From the NCBI GenBank assembly GCA_963664845.1, contig OY761615.1, forward strand, positions 2,480,001 to 2,544,000: 64,000 nt of DNA. The letters run 5' to 3'. The position numbers and the translations under genes are program-made. Below the pieces are notes generated by a model. That model was not told the DNA's origin, did no database searches, and worked only from the letters and a program-made list of their open reading frames with translations. Shown in pieces: positions 1 through 7,244 of this stretch. Source of the DNA: CAIYTF01 sp963664845. GTDB taxonomy: Bacteria; Bacteroidota; Ignavibacteria; Ignavibacteriales; Ignavibacteriaceae. The stretch's first letter is position 1; the number at the start of each line of letters is the position of its first letter.

Positions 1-1203
1 CCGTATGAGGATGTTAACGAGGATGGCACCTATACACCCGGCACCGATAAGCCAAAATATTTGGGCGACGAAACTTTGTGGTTCGTTGCCAACGACCTTA
101 ACCCTGCGCTAACAACGATGCTCTACGGTTCACAACCAATAGGTGTCGAGATGCAAGTATCGGAATTTGCCTTTTCCTCAAATGATTTAAAGGATGTCCT
201 CTTTAAAAAAGTAAAGCTCCTTAATAAAAGCGCCTATCCGGTCACCGATATGTACCTCAGTATCTGGTCAGATGTAGATCTTGGTTATTACCGGGATGAC
301 TTCATCGGTTGTGACACTTCATTGGGAATTGGCTACGTGTATAACGGAAGTGCAATTGATGGGGACGGTACGAGCCTCGCCTATTATGGCGCCAATCCTC
401 CGGCGTTGGGTTATGTTGCATTACAAACGCCAATGAATGCGGGCAGCCCTACCGACAGTGCTTTCAGTGACGGGAAATATATCAAAGGCTACAAAAATAC
501 GTCAATGAGTTCATTCACCTTTTTTGTGGATGCTAACGATACGTATAAGGACCCTGATCTGGGCACATACTCCGGCACCATTCAAGTGTATAACAATATG
601 ACAAATAAATTTGGAAACGGGAAACCATTTCTTGATCCAAGGAAATCACCGCCCAGTCCTGTTAACTTTTGTTTGTACGGCGATCCGGTATCAGGAACCG
701 GATGGTATGAAGGTGCAGGGTGGCCGGCAGGACAAGCGCCGGGTGACAGACGAATGTTAATGTCCTATGGCCCATTCACTTTCGCACCGGGACAAGTGCA
801 GGAACTGGTATATGCCATTTGCATTGCACAAGGGACATCAAACATCAACAGCGTCACCGCCATGAAACAATTGTGCGCTTATGTAAAGTCACAAAATCAG
901 AGAATCCTCACTGACGTGAAACCTGCCATTGTTAAAGCGCATGAATTTAAACTTGAGCAGAATTATCCTAACCCGTTCAATCCGGTCACGGTAATACGTT
1001 ACGAAGTGCCTTCATCCGGAGCTGTAACCCTAAAAGTTTTTGACGTTCTTGGGAAAGAAGTGACAACACTGGTTAATGAAGTGAAAAATGCAGGAAGCTA
1101 TTCTGCTCAATTCAACGCTGCAAATCTGCCAAGCGGCGTTTACTTTTATGTGTTGCACACGGGCGCTTCCACGCGCACAATGAAGATGATGCTCTTAAAG
1201 TAG
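1..1203 (+). CDS. T9SS-secreted protein, 5'-truncated by window edge
   Basis: The frame is open from base 1, so the N-terminus lies outside the window; about 400 residues are visible. The body (FVANDLNP, YLSIWSDVDLGYYRDD) resembles large extracellular proteins of Ignavibacteria of unknown function, and an EDVNEDGTYTPG stretch near the start looks like a calcium-binding Asp/Asn loop. The last ~80 residues form a type A T9SS sorting domain: FKLEQNYPNPFNP, then LKVFDVLGKEVTTLV, then LPSGVYFYVL and a basic tail TMKMMLLK. Such domains are cleaved on export through the outer membrane. It is followed by a strong terminator. Function of the body is not recognised. Confidence 0.85.
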   Translation, partial: PYEDVNEDGTYTPGTDKPKYLGDETLWFVANDLNPALTTMLYGSQPIGVEMQVSEFAFSSNDLKDVLFKKVKLLNKSAYPVTDMYLSIWSDVDLGYYRDDFIGCDTSLGIGYVYNGSAIDGDGTSLAYYGANPPALGYVALQTPMNAGSPTDSAFSDGKYIKGYKNTSMSSFTFFVDANDTYKDPDLGTYSGTIQVYNNMTNKFGNGKPFLDPRKSPPSPVNFCLYGDPVSGTGWYEGAGWPAGQAPGDRRMLMSYGPFTFAPGQVQELVYAICIAQGTSNINSVTAMKQLCAYVKSQNQRILTDVKPAIVKAHEFKLEQNYPNPFNPVTVIRYEVPSSGAVTLKVFDVLGKEVTTLVNEVKNAGSYSAQFNAANLPSGVYFYVLHTGASTRTMKMMLLK

Positions 1204-1268
1204 AGGTTTATCTGGAGTTAAACGGTGATCCCCCGGGAAGCGCCCTTTAACAACATGTTTTTCCAGAC

Positions 1269-1328
1269 AACAAGAGGCCGTCATGGTTCGGAGGGATCCG
1301 AAACATGCCAGCCTCTTGTTTTATAATT
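1269..1328 (+). terminator. Rho-independent terminator after T9SS gene
   Basis: Arms aacaagaggc (1269-1278) and gcctcttgtt (1311-1320) are perfectly complementary. Inside them a second stem pairs ttcgg with ccgaa, flanked by catg on both sides. The right arm runs straight into ttttataattt, giving a U-rich tail on the plus transcript. It lies about 65 bases after the stop of the secreted protein gene. Confidence 0.85.
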
Positions 1329-1374
1329 TATCTTCCTTATTTCGTAACTTGAGGACACAAAATTTAACTTTCAC

Positions 1375-2148
1375 TTGATTGAGAAGACATTGCTTACTGT
1401 AAACATCATCACGAAGAACGAAGAAAAAAACATCACCGAATGTATTGACAGTGTAATAGACTGGGCTGACGAGATCATTATTGTTGACGCCGAGAGTACG
1501 GATAAGACGCCGGAATTATGCAAACGGGATAAAGTACGGTTCATTACCCGCAAGTGGGAAGGCTGGGCCTCGCAACGGCGGTTCGCCCTTGAGCAGTCAA
1601 CACACGAAATGATCCTTGTACTGGATGCTGATGAAAGGATTTCGCCGGAGCTGAAAGAAGAGGTGCTATCGATATTGAACAATCCGACCAACGAGTATAA
1701 TGGCTACCGTATGCCGCGGAAGACTTATTTTCTCGACAGATGGGTTAAAGAAATGGGATGGTATCCGGGATATCAGCTCAGGCTTTTTAAGAGAAGCCAT
1801 ACCACCATGCCGGAACGCCTCGTCCATGAAGGTTACGCGGTCGACGGAAACATCGGGACACTGAAAGGTGATATAATTCATTATTCGATATCTGATATCA
1901 ATCAATACTCCTATCGTAATAATCTCTGCGCATATATGCAGGCCAAAGAAATGATCAACCGGCGCAAAGTTGGCTATAAGGATATCTTACTCCGTCCAAT
2001 CGCAACGCTCATCAGGAACTATATTTTTAAGAAGGGTTATAAAGACGGCATTCATGGCTTAATGGTTGCCTACTTCGATGCGATAACCAATTCGCTGACA
2101 TACATGAACATCTGGGACATGCAGAACAAAGACAAGCAAAAGAGATAA
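1375..2148 (+). CDS. Glycosyltransferase family 2, WaaE/KdtX-like
   Basis: A 257-residue GT-A glycosyltransferase. The nucleotide-sugar fold is seen as TVNIITKNEEKNITECIDS near the N-terminus, IIVDAEST, and a metal-binding DADERISPEL near residue 85. The later MPRKTYFLDRWVKEMGWYPG and QLRLFKR segments are typical of the WaaE/KdtX group, which adds a glucose or heptose to lipopolysaccharide core. There is no ATG in frame; the TTG at 1375 has GAGG about 20 bases upstream, and another TTG at 1390 is possible. It stands alone between two terminator-like structures and converges on kdsA. A role in LPS core assembly is inferred from family and from nearby Kdo synthesis. Confidence 0.85.
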   Translation: MIEKTLLTVNIITKNEEKNITECIDSVIDWADEIIIVDAESTDKTPELCKRDKVRFITRKWEGWASQRRFALEQSTHEMILVLDADERISPELKEEVLSILNNPTNEYNGYRMPRKTYFLDRWVKEMGWYPGYQLRLFKRSHTTMPERLVHEGYAVDGNIGTLKGDIIHYSISDINQYSYRNNLCAYMQAKEMINRRKVGYKDILLRPIATLIRNYIFKKGYKDGIHGLMVAYFDAITNSLTYMNIWDMQNKDKQKR

Positions 2149-2334
2149 TTTTTTTGCGGAGAGGGGAATGTGTTTAACCAATGACAAAACGCCAGGATGA
2201 ATTTCAACAATACCGCGAATTTGACGTTAATGCATCTTAAGGAAGATGTGTTCCATTCCACACTCTGAGAAATCTTGTAGCTCAATAAGACTGATGTCTG
2301 TTGCGCGGGAGTATATTGATAAAGACCCTTTGGC

Positions 2335-2358
2335 AGGGGTTCAAAATTTTGAACCCCT
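2335..2358. terminator. Perfect 24-base palindrome between convergent genes
   Basis: The half-site aggggttcaaaa is followed directly by its reverse complement. It lies in the 270-base gap between the convergent glycosyltransferase and kdsA genes and is flanked by T/A-rich DNA on the right (ctatttta). It could act as a bidirectional terminator or be one copy of a dispersed palindrome. Nothing else is recognisable in 2149-2419. Confidence 0.55.
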
Positions 2359-2419
2359 ACAGCTATTTTAATAACTAATCAGACCAAATAACTTATCTTC
2401 AGTAATCATGTAAACAGAA

Positions 2420-3259
2420 TTACTCCTTCATATATTTTTTTGCCACCGCGTCAATCTCTTTGATTTCCTCAAGTACACGCTCCAAATCCTTTAACGGCAG
2501 CTGGCTTGCTGCATCACTCAGCGCGTTTGCCGGATCAGGATGTACTTCAAGAAACAATGCATCAATACCAACGGCTGCTGCAGCCCTTGCAATCGGTTTA
2601 ATAAATTCCGGTTGCCCTCCGGACAAGCCACCCTGCGAGGGGATTTGTACTGCATGAGTTGCATCCATCACAACCGGATAGCCAAGGCTGCGCATGATAA
2701 CAAGACTGCGCATATCAACCACAAGGTTATGATAACCAAACGACGCACCGCGTTCCGTGAGCAGAATATTATTATTGCCGGTTGAAGCAACTTTACCGGC
2801 AGCATGCTTCATATCTTCAGGAGCAAGGAACTGTCCCTTTTTAATATTGATTATTTTGCCGGTGTTTCCTGCTCCAATCAACAGATCAGTCTGTCTGCAC
2901 AAAAAAGCAGGTATCTGTAATATATCCGCATAGGGGGCCGCCATCATGGCATCATCTTCGGTATGAATATCAGTTAAGACCGGAAGGTCCAATTCCTGGC
3001 GGACTTTCCCCAGAATGCCAAGAGCATCTTCAATTTCCAGCCCGGTGAATGTTCCCAAACTGGTACGATTCGCTTTTTTATAACTTGCCTTGAAAATATA
3101 CGGGATGCCCAGCCGGGTAGTGATGTCTTTAATAGCTGCCGCAGTCTGCATGATCATTTTTTCATTTTCCACCACGCAGGGCCCGGCAATGAGAGCAAAT
3201 GGTTTATTGCCGCCAATCTCTATGTTATTGAGTTTTACTGTCATGTTCTCATTCTTCAT
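2420..3259 (-). CDS. kdsA: 3-deoxy-D-manno-octulosonate 8-phosphate synthase
   Basis: Condenses phosphoenolpyruvate with arabinose 5-phosphate to make Kdo-8-phosphate for lipopolysaccharide. Family motifs are all present: FALIAGPCVVE, YIFKASYKKANR, PAFLCRQTDLL, NIKKGQFLAPEDM, GASFGYHNLVVDMRS, DATHAVQIP and EVHPDPANALSD. The Cys of AGPC (residue 28) marks the metal-dependent class, as in Aquifex. The frame stays open upstream to 3484, but those residues overlap ruvB and are not family-like. ATG 3259 (MKNENMTVKL, 279 residues) or ATG 3244 (MTVKL) is the true start. It is last in a RidA-ruvB-kdsA run and overlaps or abuts the ruvB stop. Confidence 0.95.
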   Translation of the reverse strand: MKNENMTVKLNNIEIGGNKPFALIAGPCVVENEKMIMQTAAAIKDITTRLGIPYIFKASYKKANRTSLGTFTGLEIEDALGILGKVRQELDLPVLTDIHTEDDAMMAAPYADILQIPAFLCRQTDLLIGAGNTGKIINIKKGQFLAPEDMKHAAGKVASTGNNNILLTERGASFGYHNLVVDMRSLVIMRSLGYPVVMDATHAVQIPSQGGLSGGQPEFIKPIARAAAAVGIDALFLEVHPDPANALSDAASQLPLKDLERVLEEIKEIDAVAKKYMKE

Positions 3260-4304
3260 TGTTTTTGGTAAAGGGAAGAGTTCCGGTAACTCCATAGTGC
3301 TGTGACCGCTTTCTGCCAAAATAGCGGTATGCGTTATCCGTTGCTTCGCGGCCACGTGGTGTGCGGTTAATGAATCCCTGCTGAATAAGGAACGGTTCAT
3401 ACACTTCTTCAAGTGTTCCGGCGTCTTCGTTAACGGCAACAGCAAGAGCATTAAGCCCGACAGGGCCGCCATTAAATTTTTCAATAATGGTTAACAAAAT
3501 GTCTTTATCCATTTCATCGAGTCCGTTGGCATCAACCTCAAGTGCATCCAATGCTTTTTCAGCAATAGCCGGATTGATTGATGGACTATTGGCATAATCG
3601 GCAAAGTCACGGGTTCTTCTGAGCAAACGGTTTGCAACACGCGGGGTTCCCCGGGAGCGTTTTGCAATTTCAAGCGCAGCCTCGTCTTCCACCTGAATAC
3701 CAATTATGGAAGCAGAGCGTTTAATTATCGATTTTATCAATGCTACGTTATAGTAATCCAGCCGAAATTTGATGCCAAAACGGTCACGCAGCGGTGCGGT
3801 CAGCATACCTGCACGTGTGGTCGCCCCGACAAGAGTGAATTTGGGCAGACTAATTTGCACTGTCCGTGCACTCGGGCCGCTGTCAATCATAATATCAATA
3901 CGGTAGTCTTCCATCGCCGAATACAAAAACTCTTCCACTACCGGACTGAGCCGGTGAATTTCATCGATAAAAAGGACCGAACGTTCTTCAAGGTTGGTGA
4001 GTACACCCGCGAGATCACCGGGCTTCTCCAGCACAGGTCCCGAAGTTGCCTTGATGTTCACCTGCATCTCGTTGGCAATAATATTGGCCAGGGTCGTTTT
4101 CCCCAGTCCCGGAGGGCCGGTAAGCAATACGTGATCCAGTGCTTCACCGCGCTTGGAGGCAGCGCTTATAAACACCTGCAGGTTATCGGTTATTTTTGCC
4201 TGTCCGGTAAAATCGCTGAACCGTGCGGGGCGCAGGTGTTGTTCAAACTCCTGTTCAACCGGCTTTACCGAAGCGTCAGTAGCTGAGCTTTTTCTTGTAG
4301 ACAA
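3249..4304 (-). CDS. ruvB: Holliday junction branch migration helicase RuvB
   Basis: AAA+ motor that drives branch migration with RuvA during recombination repair. Its 351 residues show LRPARFSDFTGQ, Walker A GPPGLGKTT (63-71), Walker B LFIDEIHRLSP (around 115), sensor 1 GATTRAG, arginine-finger region APLRDRFG, and the C-terminal winged helix with GGPVGLNALAVAVNED and FINRTPRGREAT. The start is a TTG, 3 bases after the RidA stop codon; no in-frame ATG fits the family N-terminus. ruvA and ruvC are not in the window. Confidence 0.97.
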   Translation of the reverse strand: MSTRKSSATDASVKPVEQEFEQHLRPARFSDFTGQAKITDNLQVFISAASKRGEALDHVLLTGPPGLGKTTLANIIANEMQVNIKATSGPVLEKPGDLAGVLTNLEERSVLFIDEIHRLSPVVEEFLYSAMEDYRIDIMIDSGPSARTVQISLPKFTLVGATTRAGMLTAPLRDRFGIKFRLDYYNVALIKSIIKRSASIIGIQVEDEAALEIAKRSRGTPRVANRLLRRTRDFADYANSPSINPAIAEKALDALEVDANGLDEMDKDILLTIIEKFNGGPVGLNALAVAVNEDAGTLEEVYEPFLIQQGFINRTPRGREATDNAYRYFGRKRSQHYGVTGTLPFTKNNEE

Positions 4305-4307
4305 TGT

Positions 4308-4763
4308 CTATTTCACTTTCACTATCATTTCTATTTCGACACAGGCATTCCTCGGTAATGCACTCACACCAACGGCACTTCTGCTGTGCTTTCCTGCGTC
4401 ACCAAATATCTCAACAAGGAGATCAGATGCACCATTTGCTACCTCAGGTTGATTGGGGAATTCCGGGACACAACTGACGAAGACAGTAACTTTTACTATC
4501 TGTTCAACGGCATCCAGCGTGCCTGTCATTGTTTTTACTGCACCGAGGCAATTGATCGCGCTTATCCGTGCTGCCTGTTTGCCTTCGTCAATGGACACTG
4601 CCCCGCCAAGCTGACCGGGAAACTGTAAAACACCATTCAGCATTGGCAATTGCCCCGAGGTAAATACGTATTCCCCGCTTTTTACTGCAGGGACATACGA
4701 TGCCAGAGGCTTAGGAGCATCAGGAATAATAACTTCAAGTTCTTTTAATCTTTTTTCAAACAT
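4308..4763 (-). CDS. RidA/YjgF-family protein
   Basis: A 151-residue member of the YjgF/YER057c/UK114 family, whose best known members hydrolyse reactive enamine/imine intermediates released by PLP enzymes. Visible motifs: SGQLPMLNGVLQFPGQLG, ARISAINCLGAVK, VKVTVFVSCVPEFPNQPEVANGAS (parts), and the C-terminal HSRSAVGVSALPRNACVEIE. It belongs to the longer ~150-residue subgroup rather than the ~125-residue housekeeping RidA, so the substrate is uncertain. ATG 4763 has an AAAAAGG ribosome site seven bases upstream. First gene of the ruvB-kdsA operon. Confidence 0.88.
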   Translation of the reverse strand: MFEKRLKELEVIIPDAPKPLASYVPAVKSGEYVFTSGQLPMLNGVLQFPGQLGGAVSIDEGKQAARISAINCLGAVKTMTGTLDAVEQIVKVTVFVSCVPEFPNQPEVANGASDLLVEIFGDAGKHSRSAVGVSALPRNACVEIEMIVKVK

Positions 4764-4937
4764 TGGTAACCTTTTTAAGGATATAAATATTCATTGACCA
4801 AAAATAGTGATTTTAGGACAAAGTCAACTTATACTAATACAAGGAAACGATAAAAGAGGGATAAAAGATTAATTAGCTCATAGAAGCTCGGGACAGATGC
4901 ATATCGCAAAGTTGAAGGGTCATGAAACTCGCGATAG

Positions 4938-4967
4938 GCACCGGAAGTTATTCTAAACTTCCGGTGC
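4938..4967. repeat. 12-bp perfect inverted repeat, no U tract
   Basis: gcaccggaagtt (4938-4949), a six-base loop, then aacttccggtgc (4956-4967). It sits in the 311-base gap between RidA and the SdpI-like gene, about 110 bases past the SdpI-like stop on the minus strand. There is no T-run on either side, so a simple intrinsic terminator is unlikely. Nothing else stands out in 4764-5074. Confidence 0.5.
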
Positions 4968-5074
4968 TGTTAAAAATGATATGTAAAACATCCACAGGAG
5001 TTTTAAACGGGAACCCGTACTTTAGCTTTGCTTGCAGCCAGGCAAGACTATTATTTTGGTCCACGCCGGCGAAT

Positions 5075-5749
5075 CTATTTTGTCCCCAGGGAGTCTATCT
5101 CTCCATTTTGTTTCAGCTTCCTAAACAAGAAATAGGGATAAATAAACGAAGTATAAACTACAAGCGGCACCAATACCACCGGCATCGTAACACCGAAGGG
5201 CACCCGCAACAGCGACAGAACACAAAGTAAAATTCCACCAAGGACAAACAATGTTCCTGAAACGCGGTGAGTCCTGTACCAAACAGTTTCGGAGGCCAAA
5301 GTCCAGGGAGACCGTATACCAAAGAAAAAATTACGCGGAAGCCGGGGTAAATAGTTTCCCAGGCCAATAAACAATGCCCCAAACGCAAGAGCCATCAGCT
5401 CAGTTTGCAGTTTCCCATCCTTTGCTGAAAGAAATGTAATTATTGCCATTGCCGCCGAAAAGCCCATTGCCAGATCTCGGAAAAGAAGGAAAACAGGATA
5501 TCGCTGTTCTATCTTCTTCCTGAACGGGTCCAGAAAGGGGATAAAAGTCAGCAGCAGATACATCGCGGCCATCATTGCCGCGCCGCCCCAAACAACATTT
5601 TGTTTTGAGCCGAAATCATCGGCAACACCCTGGCCGTTAAAGTGGAAGGGTACTTGTTCCGGCAGACGTGGGTAGAAATACAGACTTACCAAAATATACA
5701 CTGCGATCATTAGTAATGCGAAAAGATCCCGTTTTAAACTCCATTTCAT
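5075..5749 (-). CDS. SdpI/DUF1648-family membrane protein
   Basis: A 224-residue integral membrane protein with about six hydrophobic segments. The N-terminal half carries the DUF1648 signature (YPRLPEQVPFHFNGQGVADD) and the second half the SdpI signature (LGNYLPRLPRNFFFGIRSPW, then ETVWYRTHRVSG). In Bacillus, SdpI gives immunity to the SdpC toxin and recruits the SdpR repressor to the membrane. It follows an ArsR-type regulator by 5 bases, the same gene pair as sdpRI. No toxin gene is seen here, so it may work as a signal-sensing membrane protein rather than an immunity factor. Confidence 0.88.
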   Translation of the reverse strand: MKWSLKRDLFALLMIAVYILVSLYFYPRLPEQVPFHFNGQGVADDFGSKQNVVWGGAAMMAAMYLLLTFIPFLDPFRKKIEQRYPVFLLFRDLAMGFSAAMAIITFLSAKDGKLQTELMALAFGALFIGLGNYLPRLPRNFFFGIRSPWTLASETVWYRTHRVSGTLFVLGGILLCVLSLLRVPFGVTMPVVLVPLVVYTSFIYPYFLFRKLKQNGEIDSLGTK

Positions 5750-5754
5750 AAAAA

Positions 5755-6027
5755 TTACCTCTTGTTGTCTTTCAGGTTAATTAAATAATCCAACGCCATA
5801 TCGAAAACCGTCATATTCAACGAATACCGGATAAACTGCCCTTCACGCTCCCCGACAATCAGATTGGCCCGTTTCAGTATATCGAGATGATGTGAAAGCG
5901 TTGGCTGCGAAATCTCAATTTCGGTAAGCAAATCGCTTGGCGTTTTTGCCTTTTCCTGCAAACATTGCAGAATTTGGCGCCTTGAGGGGTCAGATAAGGC
6001 CTTAAAAAGTTCGGTTATTTGTTGCAT
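5755..6027 (-). CDS. ArsR/SdpR-family transcriptional repressor
   Basis: A 90-residue winged-helix regulator: LFKALSDPSRRQILQCLQEK, recognition helix ISQPTLSHHLDILKRANLI and wing GEREGQFIRYSLN. There is no Cys metal motif, so it is not a metal sensor of the classic ArsR type; it fits the SdpR autorepressor group. The frame is open to 6072, but those extra residues are encoded by the operator palindrome, and ATG 6027 (MQQITELFK) gives the family N-terminus. It is upstream of and probably co-transcribed with the SdpI-like gene and should repress its own promoter. Confidence 0.9.
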   Translation of the reverse strand: MQQITELFKALSDPSRRQILQCLQEKAKTPSDLLTEIEISQPTLSHHLDILKRANLIVGEREGQFIRYSLNMTVFDMALDYLINLKDNKR

Positions 6028-6030
6028 ATC

Positions 6031-6056
6031 TATATATGTATAATTGTACATATATA
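6031..6056 (-). promoter_or_regulatory. Likely operator of the ArsR/SdpR-like repressor
   Basis: A 26-base dyad: tatatatgta (6031-6040) pairs exactly with tacatatata (6047-6056), and the centre is also symmetric except for one base pair. It ends 4 bases before the ATG of the repressor gene. Size, AT-richness and position match ArsR-family operators, which overlap the core promoter. Confidence 0.7.
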
Positions 6057-6274
6057 AATATACCATACTCATAAACGTTTGTCAAGAGCTTTTCTAACTA
6101 ATTTCCACACACTTGCATTCCACACGACTTAACGACCGTTCGTCTGTTCACACTCTGCAAAGTCAACTGAGTGCCCTCGGTTTTCATAAAAAAATAGCCC
6201 TATTCAAAATTTAAATCAGGAAAACATTACATTGGGTGATTAATTACAAGTACTTTTTAATCCGGAGAATACTC

Positions 6275-7045
6275 ATGCACGATAAATTCCAGGAACTGGT
6301 GGACATTATTTACCGCTTACGAAAAGAATGCCCCTGGGATCACGAACAAACAAACGATTCGATTAAGGCAGCCACTATTGAGGAAGCTTATGAGGTTGTA
6401 CAGGCCATTGACGATAAAGACTTTACTGAATTAAAGAAAGAATTGGGCGACCTGCTGCTCCATGTTGTTTTCCACACCGTAATTGCGGAAGAATCAAATC
6501 ATTTTACACTGCCTGAAGTAATAGACGGGATCACAGAAAAACTTATACGCAGGCATCCGCACATATTCAGCGATACCGTTGTTACCGGAGCCGATGAGGT
6601 GAAGCAGAATTGGGAACAGATAAAACTGCAGGAAGGCAGAAAATCGGTTATCGAGGGCCTGCCCATACATATGCCGGCATTAATGCGGGCACACCGGATG
6701 CAGGATAAAGCTGCAAAAGTGGGGTTCGACTGGGAAGCCAGAGCCGATGTATGGAATAAAGTTGAAGAAGAGCTAAATGAATTTAAGACAGCAGTTGCGG
6801 AAAACAATCAGGATGCCATGGAAGATGAATTTGGCGATCTGCTTTTCTCGCTGGTGAATTATGCACGTTTCATTAAAGTGCATCCGGAAGACGCCCTTCG
6901 CAGAACTATTGCAAAATTTGAACAACGCTTCCATTATATTGAAGACAGGCTTGAAGAACAGGGCAAAAAGATCACCGAGTCCAACCTGGCGGAAATGGAT
7001 AAGTACTGGAACGAAAGCAAGACCGTTCTTAAAAAGCAATCCTAG
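6275..7045 (+). CDS. mazG: Nucleoside triphosphate pyrophosphohydrolase MazG
   Basis: Hydrolyses (d)NTPs to monophosphates and pyrophosphate, cleaning damaged nucleotides and lowering ppGpp-related signals. The 256-residue protein has two MazG domains: the first with ECPWDHEQTNDSIKAATIEE and KKELGDLLLHVVFH, the second with VEEELNEFKTA and DEFGDLLFSLVNYARF; the paired Glu/Asp residues bind magnesium. Between them lies the usual linker EGLPIHMPALMRAHRMQDKA. ATG 6275 is chosen because it has GGAG eight bases upstream and a family-like MHDKFQEL start; the frame itself opens further upstream. A single-gene unit, followed by a hairpin. Confidence 0.96.
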   Translation: MHDKFQELVDIIYRLRKECPWDHEQTNDSIKAATIEEAYEVVQAIDDKDFTELKKELGDLLLHVVFHTVIAEESNHFTLPEVIDGITEKLIRRHPHIFSDTVVTGADEVKQNWEQIKLQEGRKSVIEGLPIHMPALMRAHRMQDKAAKVGFDWEARADVWNKVEEELNEFKTAVAENNQDAMEDEFGDLLFSLVNYARFIKVHPEDALRRTIAKFEQRFHYIEDRLEEQGKKITESNLAEMDKYWNESKTVLKKQS

Positions 7046-7065
7046 TGCTTAACAGCTGTTTGTAT

Positions 7066-7099
7066 ATGCCCGGCACGGACATTTCCGGTTGCCGGGCAT
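7066..7099 (+). terminator. Hairpin after mazG
   Basis: atgcccggca (7066-7075) pairs with tgccgggcat (7090-7099), with an inner cgga/tccg stem. It begins 20 bases after the mazG stop. The following sequence (taagttctctt) is only moderately U-rich, so termination may be partial. Confidence 0.6.
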
Positions 7100-7181
7100 T
7101 AAGTTCTCTTGACCTTGTCCTCAAATTAAGCTGAAAATCAAAAGTTCTCAGTATATTTGCAATCATAAAAAGGATTTACTG

Positions 7182-7244
7182 ATGGTAACGCAGCCGTTGA
7201 CTGCACCACCCCAAACAAGAGCGAAAGCTGTTCCAATTGAGTAA
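7182..7244 (+). CDS. Possible 20-codon leader peptide ahead of flippase
   Basis: A short frame MVTQPLTAPPQTRAKAVPIE opens at an ATG preceded by aaaaggat, the best ribosome site in this region. Its stop codon overlaps the TTG start of the flippase gene, which itself has no clear ribosome site. This suggests translational coupling. A frameshift that split the true N-terminus of the flippase, or chance, remain possible. Confidence 0.35.
   Translation: MVTQPLTAPPQTRAKAVPIE

Noticed and set aside
3260..3484. 75-residue N-terminal extension of kdsA
   Set aside because: It lies wholly inside ruvB in another frame and is not KdsA-like; family start fits 3259 or 3244.
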